A stretch of 7,072 nt of DNA from Microcaldota archaeon (GTDB lineage: Archaea > Micrarchaeota > Micrarchaeia > Micrarchaeales > Micrarchaeaceae). The notes under the pieces are model-generated. The model ran no database searches. It saw nothing but the letters and a program-made list of their open reading frames with translations, and was not told the origin of the DNA. The DNA is taken from contig JAKAPD010000022.1 of NCBI GenBank assembly GCA_021812025.1, positions 1 to 7,072 of the forward strand. Direction: 5' to 3'. Every line of letters starts with the position of its first letter. The first letter of the stretch is position 1. The position numbers were made by a program, and so were the translations under genes. Shown here in pieces: positions 3,911 to 7,072 of this stretch.

Positions 3911-6900
3911 TTAGGCAGTCTCTTTGCTGGTCAGCTGCACACCCACTACCTGCGATTCGTTCTTGCTGTTGACCACTCCCACGACGCTATCTGCCACTGA
4001 AATAAGCGAATCGTTGTGGCTGACCACTATGAATTGGGACTTCGAGCTTAGCTCCTTGATCAGCTTCGAGAGCTTCTTCGTATTCTCCTTGTCAAGCGCC
4101 ACATCTATCTCATCGAATATGTAGAACGACATCGGATTCCTCATCTGTATGGCGAAAACCAGCATGAGCGCCAACAGTGATTTTTGACCACCGGAAAGGA
4201 GGTCGGAGCTCTGTTTCTTCCTCTGCAGCTCCACATCGATCATCAGCCCGGAGTTAAACGGGTCCTTCGGATTCTGAAGGTAGAGGTACGACGAACCGTC
4301 GAATATGTAGCCGTAGAGCTTCTTGAAGTTTTCATTGACGGACTCGAACGTCTCGAGAAATATCGCCATCTTCTTGGATTCTATCTCGTCTATCATCGAT
4401 ATCACGGATTGCTTCTCCGTCTCAAGCACGGAGAGCTTCTGCTGCGCTTCATCGACTTCCTTCTTCTTCGAAACGTATGCTTCCGGAGCCTTCATGTTAA
4501 CGGCTCCCATCTTCTCTATCTCGTTCTTTGCTATTATAAGCGCTTTGTCCAGTTCCTCAGCTTTCCTGCCTTCGAGCATTTCCATGTCTTGATATGACAT
4601 CAGTTCCGCCTTGATGTCGTTGAGCCTTGTCTGGTGTTGCACCTTCCTCGACTCCAATTCGAAAAGCTCCCTGTTGGCCTTGTCCAAATCCCCAGATAAC
4701 TTGCCCTTTTCCAACGCACATTTTGAAATTTTTTCTTCTAGGGAACCGGTTTGCTTCAGCATCGCGGCTGACTTCTGATCCTGGCCCTTGAGGGTCTCCT
4801 GGAGCTCCGATTTTTGGGCGGAGAGCTCTTCTGTCTGTTTTTCCATAGATGCGGCTTCTTTCTTCATCGCATCCCTGTTCTCTATTTCCCTCTTAAGCTC
4901 CATCTGCAGTTCTATGCTCCTCGTATTGAGCATGTCCTTCTCCTTTGACAGAGCCGCAATCCCTATCTTCAACTGCTCTACCTCTTCGCGGAGCTTTTTC
5001 AGCTTCGCCATCTCATCCTTTGATTTGCTGCTCTTGCCCTTTATCGCGAGCAGCTCCTCCAGTTTTGCATGCAGCTTCGCCTCCTCGTCCTTGAGCGACA
5101 TCATGTCTGACTCGTTCTTCTTCTTTGCGGTTTTGGTGTTCTCGAGCTTCTGGTTGAGGGCAGCCATCCTTTCCTCGTTGGCTTTTATCTTCTTCTGCTG
5201 GTTCTCCACTTCCTTGTTGATGTTGTTATCTTCAAGAAGCAAATGCTTTATCTCAATTTCGAGCGATACCTTCTGGGTATCGAAGTTTGCTATCCTTTTC
5301 CTGTAGGTCTCGATAATGCCACTTTGATCTGCGATCTTGTCGATCAACGCCTTCCTGTCGGAATCCACCTTTTTCGCCTTCGCTTCTATGACCTTTGCGG
5401 ACTGCTGCGCCTTCGTGTAGCCGCCGGTTATGAGCCCGGACTGGTCTATCACTTCTCCGCCGAGCGTGACGAACCTCTTGTTTCCGATTCCTATCTTCTG
5501 CGCGGCTTTCACGTCTTCGACCAGATAAGTGTTAGACAATATGTACGCGAATGCCTTTTCGTATGATTTGTCGAACGTTACTAGGTCTATTAGCCTTGTA
5601 AGGCTCTTCGCCTTTTCCGTGCTCCCCGCGATTATTATGTCAATCGGTATGAAGGATGCCCTCCCGAGCTTGTTCTCCTTCAGGACCTCTATCGCCTTTT
5701 TCGCCGTCTCCGCGGTGTCCACTATGAAATAGTTCAGCCTGCTCCCGCATGCCGCCTGTACCGCTATCGCATGCTTCTCGTCGTAGGAGCACAGGTCCTG
5801 AGCCCTGCCATAGAAACCCTGCTTGATTTTCTTCTCGAGAAGCTCCTTTCCCCTGTCGGAGTCCCTTCCCGCGTAGAAGAGCGCTTCCCGCAGGCTGAGG
5901 CTCTCCGAATTGAGTGAATCGAGCTCTTTTTGCATCTCCTTTAGGCCCGTCTCTTCGTTTGCTAGCTGTGCCTGCTCCTTTTCCCTGCTCTTGCCCGATT
6001 GCAGCAGTGATTCCTGTTCCTCTTTGACTTTGCCGAGCAGATTCTGCCTCTTCGCTTCTGCCTCTGATATCGTGTTTTGTATGTCTTTTATCTGCTTCTC
6101 AAGGCTCTCGTACTCGACAGTGAGCTGGGTGTAATCTGACGAAATTGAAGAAAGCAGCAGTTCAAGTTGCTCCAGCCTCTTCTGGATCGTGTTGCCCTTG
6201 TCGTTTATGGACGCAATCTCGGCCAGCCTTTCATCTTCGAGAAGCTCCCCCCTGCCCAACGGCCCTTTTGACTCAAGCTCTTCCTGCAGCTTCTTGAGCT
6301 GCTGCGAGTTCTCTGCCTCTTTCCCTAGAATCTTATCACTTTCGCTTTTGAGAGAGTCTATTCGCTCGTTGAGATTCTTGATGTTCTCGTTAGTAGACGC
6401 GTGCTGCGACTGCTTTATCGCTATGTTCTTGTTGACTTCCTCGAGCAGTTTGCCCGTTGAAGAGGATTCTCCGGACTTCGCGTTCAGCGTCTTTAATATC
6501 TTGTCCTTTTCACTTGATAGTACTGCAATCTCGGATTCAAGCTTTGCGATATCTTTCTCTAGCTTCTCCTTTGTAGCGGAGTTCTTCGTGAACCTTTCCG
6601 TTGCCTCCTCGTACTGCGAGGTTATCTCCTTTTCCCTGAGTTTGAGCAATGTGTATGTCATCTGCTTTACCTTTGCCGATAGGCCCAGGTACTGCTCGGC
6701 TGCCGCCTTTTCCTTCTCGAGCCCGCTCAGGAACCCTGCCCTTTCGCCGAGCATTATCTTAGCCTCGTTTATCTTCTGCTCCACCTTCTCCAGCTCCCTC
6801 ATGGAAGCCGCTTTTTTCTCGTTGAATTCGTGGATTCCGGCGGCTATGTCTATGAGCTCCCTCCTTTCCTTTGGATTCAGGTTCAGGTAGTGGTTTATTT

Positions 6901-7072
6901 CCCCTTGTGTGATCGTATTGGTCTCGTTAATCTCGCCCCTTGCATCCCTAAGGACATCGATGACCTCTTGCCTCGTAGACCTCTTCCCATCGAGCCTGTA
7001 GCCTACTTTCTTGTTGGATTTTACTGTTCTGAGTATCTCTATCTGCCTGTCGCCATTGAAAGTGACCTTTAC
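3911..7072 (-). CDS. smc: Chromosome segregation/condensation ATPase SMC, missing its N-terminus beyond the right edge
   Basis: SMC forms a ring-like dimer that organises and helps segregate the chromosome. The window holds 1053 codons; about 100 N-terminal residues, with the start and Walker A, lie outside. Counting from the first codon in the window, I see the Q-loop ITQGEI (54-59) and PKERRELIDIAAGI (67-80) of the N-terminal half-head, then a long Glu/Lys-rich coiled coil (about 95-410). The hinge follows (about 415-558), ending TLGGEVIDQSGLITGGY, then a second coiled coil of similar length (about 560-905). The C-terminal half-head has the ABC signature LSGGQKSL (959-966), Walker B FYIFDEIDVALD (983-994, with Asp987 and Glu988) and the H-loop VVSHND (His1019). 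Arms of similar length and a well-formed hinge favour true SMC over Rad50. There is no scpA or scpB next to it; the next gene, 3 bases on, is the signal peptidase. The frame is intact throughout. Confidence 0.96.
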   Translation of the reverse strand, partial: VKVTFNGDRQIEILRTVKSNKKVGYRLDGKRSTRQEVIDVLRDARGEINETNTITQGEINHYLNLNPKERRELIDIAAGIHEFNEKKAASMRELEKVEQKINEAKIMLGERAGFLSGLEKEKAAAEQYLGLSAKVKQMTYTLLKLREKEITSQYEEATERFTKNSATKEKLEKDIAKLESEIAVLSSEKDKILKTLNAKSGESSSTGKLLEEVNKNIAIKQSQHASTNENIKNLNERIDSLKSESDKILGKEAENSQQLKKLQEELESKGPLGRGELLEDERLAEIASINDKGNTIQKRLEQLELLLSSISSDYTQLTVEYESLEKQIKDIQNTISEAEAKRQNLLGKVKEEQESLLQSGKSREKEQAQLANEETGLKEMQKELDSLNSESLSLREALFYAGRDSDRGKELLEKKIKQGFYGRAQDLCSYDEKHAIAVQAACGSRLNYFIVDTAETAKKAIEVLKENKLGRASFIPIDIIIAGSTEKAKSLTRLIDLVTFDKSYEKAFAYILSNTYLVEDVKAAQKIGIGNKRFVTLGGEVIDQSGLITGGYTKAQQSAKVIEAKAKKVDSDRKALIDKIADQSGIIETYRKRIANFDTQKVSLEIEIKHLLLEDNNINKEVENQQKKIKANEERMAALNQKLENTKTAKKKNESDMMSLKDEEAKLHAKLEELLAIKGKSSKSKDEMAKLKKLREEVEQLKIGIAALSKEKDMLNTRSIELQMELKREIENRDAMKKEAASMEKQTEELSAQKSELQETLKGQDQKSAAMLKQTGSLEEKISKCALEKGKLSGDLDKANRELFELESRKVQHQTRLNDIKAELMSYQDMEMLEGRKAEELDKALIIAKNEIEKMGAVNMKAPEAYVSKKKEVDEAQQKLSVLETEKQSVISMIDEIESKKMAIFLETFESVNENFKKLYGYIFDGSSYLYLQNPKDPFNSGLMIDVELQRKKQSSDLLSGGQKSLLALMLVFAIQMRNPMSFYIFDEIDVALDKENTKKLSKLIKELSSKSQFIVVSHNDSLISVADSVVGVVNSKNESQVVGVQLTSKETA

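Noticed and set aside
4788..5306. Plus-strand open frame of 172 codons opposite the second SMC coiled coil
   Set aside because: Same low-complexity Ser/Phe composition, no recognisable motif, no promoter or ribosome binding site, and full overlap with smc.
6189..6890. Plus-strand open frame of 233 codons opposite smc
   Set aside because: It is Ser/Phe/Leu-rich, as expected when a Glu/Lys-rich coiled-coil gene is read on the opposite strand. The SMC frame has clear family motifs before and after it.
3911..7072. Rad50 or another long coiled-coil ABC ATPase instead of SMC
   Set aside because: The centre is a globular hinge with the SLITGG-like SMC ending (GLITGG), not a zinc hook CxxC, and the C-terminal head follows the SMC pattern.

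Overview
The window looks like archaeal chromosome, and every supported gene lies on the minus strand. The evidence is the gene order L30e, S12, S7, EF-2 (part of the archaeal string/RNA polymerase cluster), the archaeal form of all four of those proteins, a signal peptidase with a Ser-His-Asp catalytic set, AT-rich TATA boxes upstream of two genes, and ribosome binding motifs that match the GGTGA part of the archaeal 16S tail complement. Compact spacing, divergent translation proteins and the absence of nusA make a DPANN-type lineage (for example Micrarchaeota) my best guess, but that placement is inference with low confidence.

Reading in the direction of transcription, from right to left: (1) 7072-3911, most of an SMC chromosome-structure ATPase, missing about 100 N-terminal residues beyond the window edge. 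(2) 3907-2888, a membrane signal peptidase starting 3 bases after the smc stop and probably co-transcribed with it. (3) 2837-2520, a small three-helix membrane protein of unknown function, with its own TATA box placed so that its mRNA would be nearly leaderless. (4) 2519-2410, a non-coding stretch with a TATA-like box and two adjacent hairpins in front of L30e. (5) 2409-1, a tightly packed translation operon: L30e, S12, S7 and the first 312 codons of EF-2. Gene boundaries there are 4 bases or fewer, or overlap.

The operon supplies small-subunit decoding-centre and head proteins, one large-subunit protein and the translocase. Three of its four starts carry the same GTGA-N4-ATG arrangement, and at two of them the TGA of GTGA is the stop codon of the preceding gene. 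At the first gene the GTGA can be paired inside a 7-bp hairpin, which suggests control of translation at operon entry.

The most interesting observations are the potential structured leader of L30e, histidine substitutions at normally conserved Asp/Asn sites in EF-2, S12 and L30e (including the EF-2 P-loop and the S12 decoding loop), the missing nusA, and an enlarged signal peptidase rich in N-glycosylation sequons. I saw no mobile element, CRISPR array, tRNA or rRNA, and no credible plus-strand gene. I did not find a clearly new multi-gene system.
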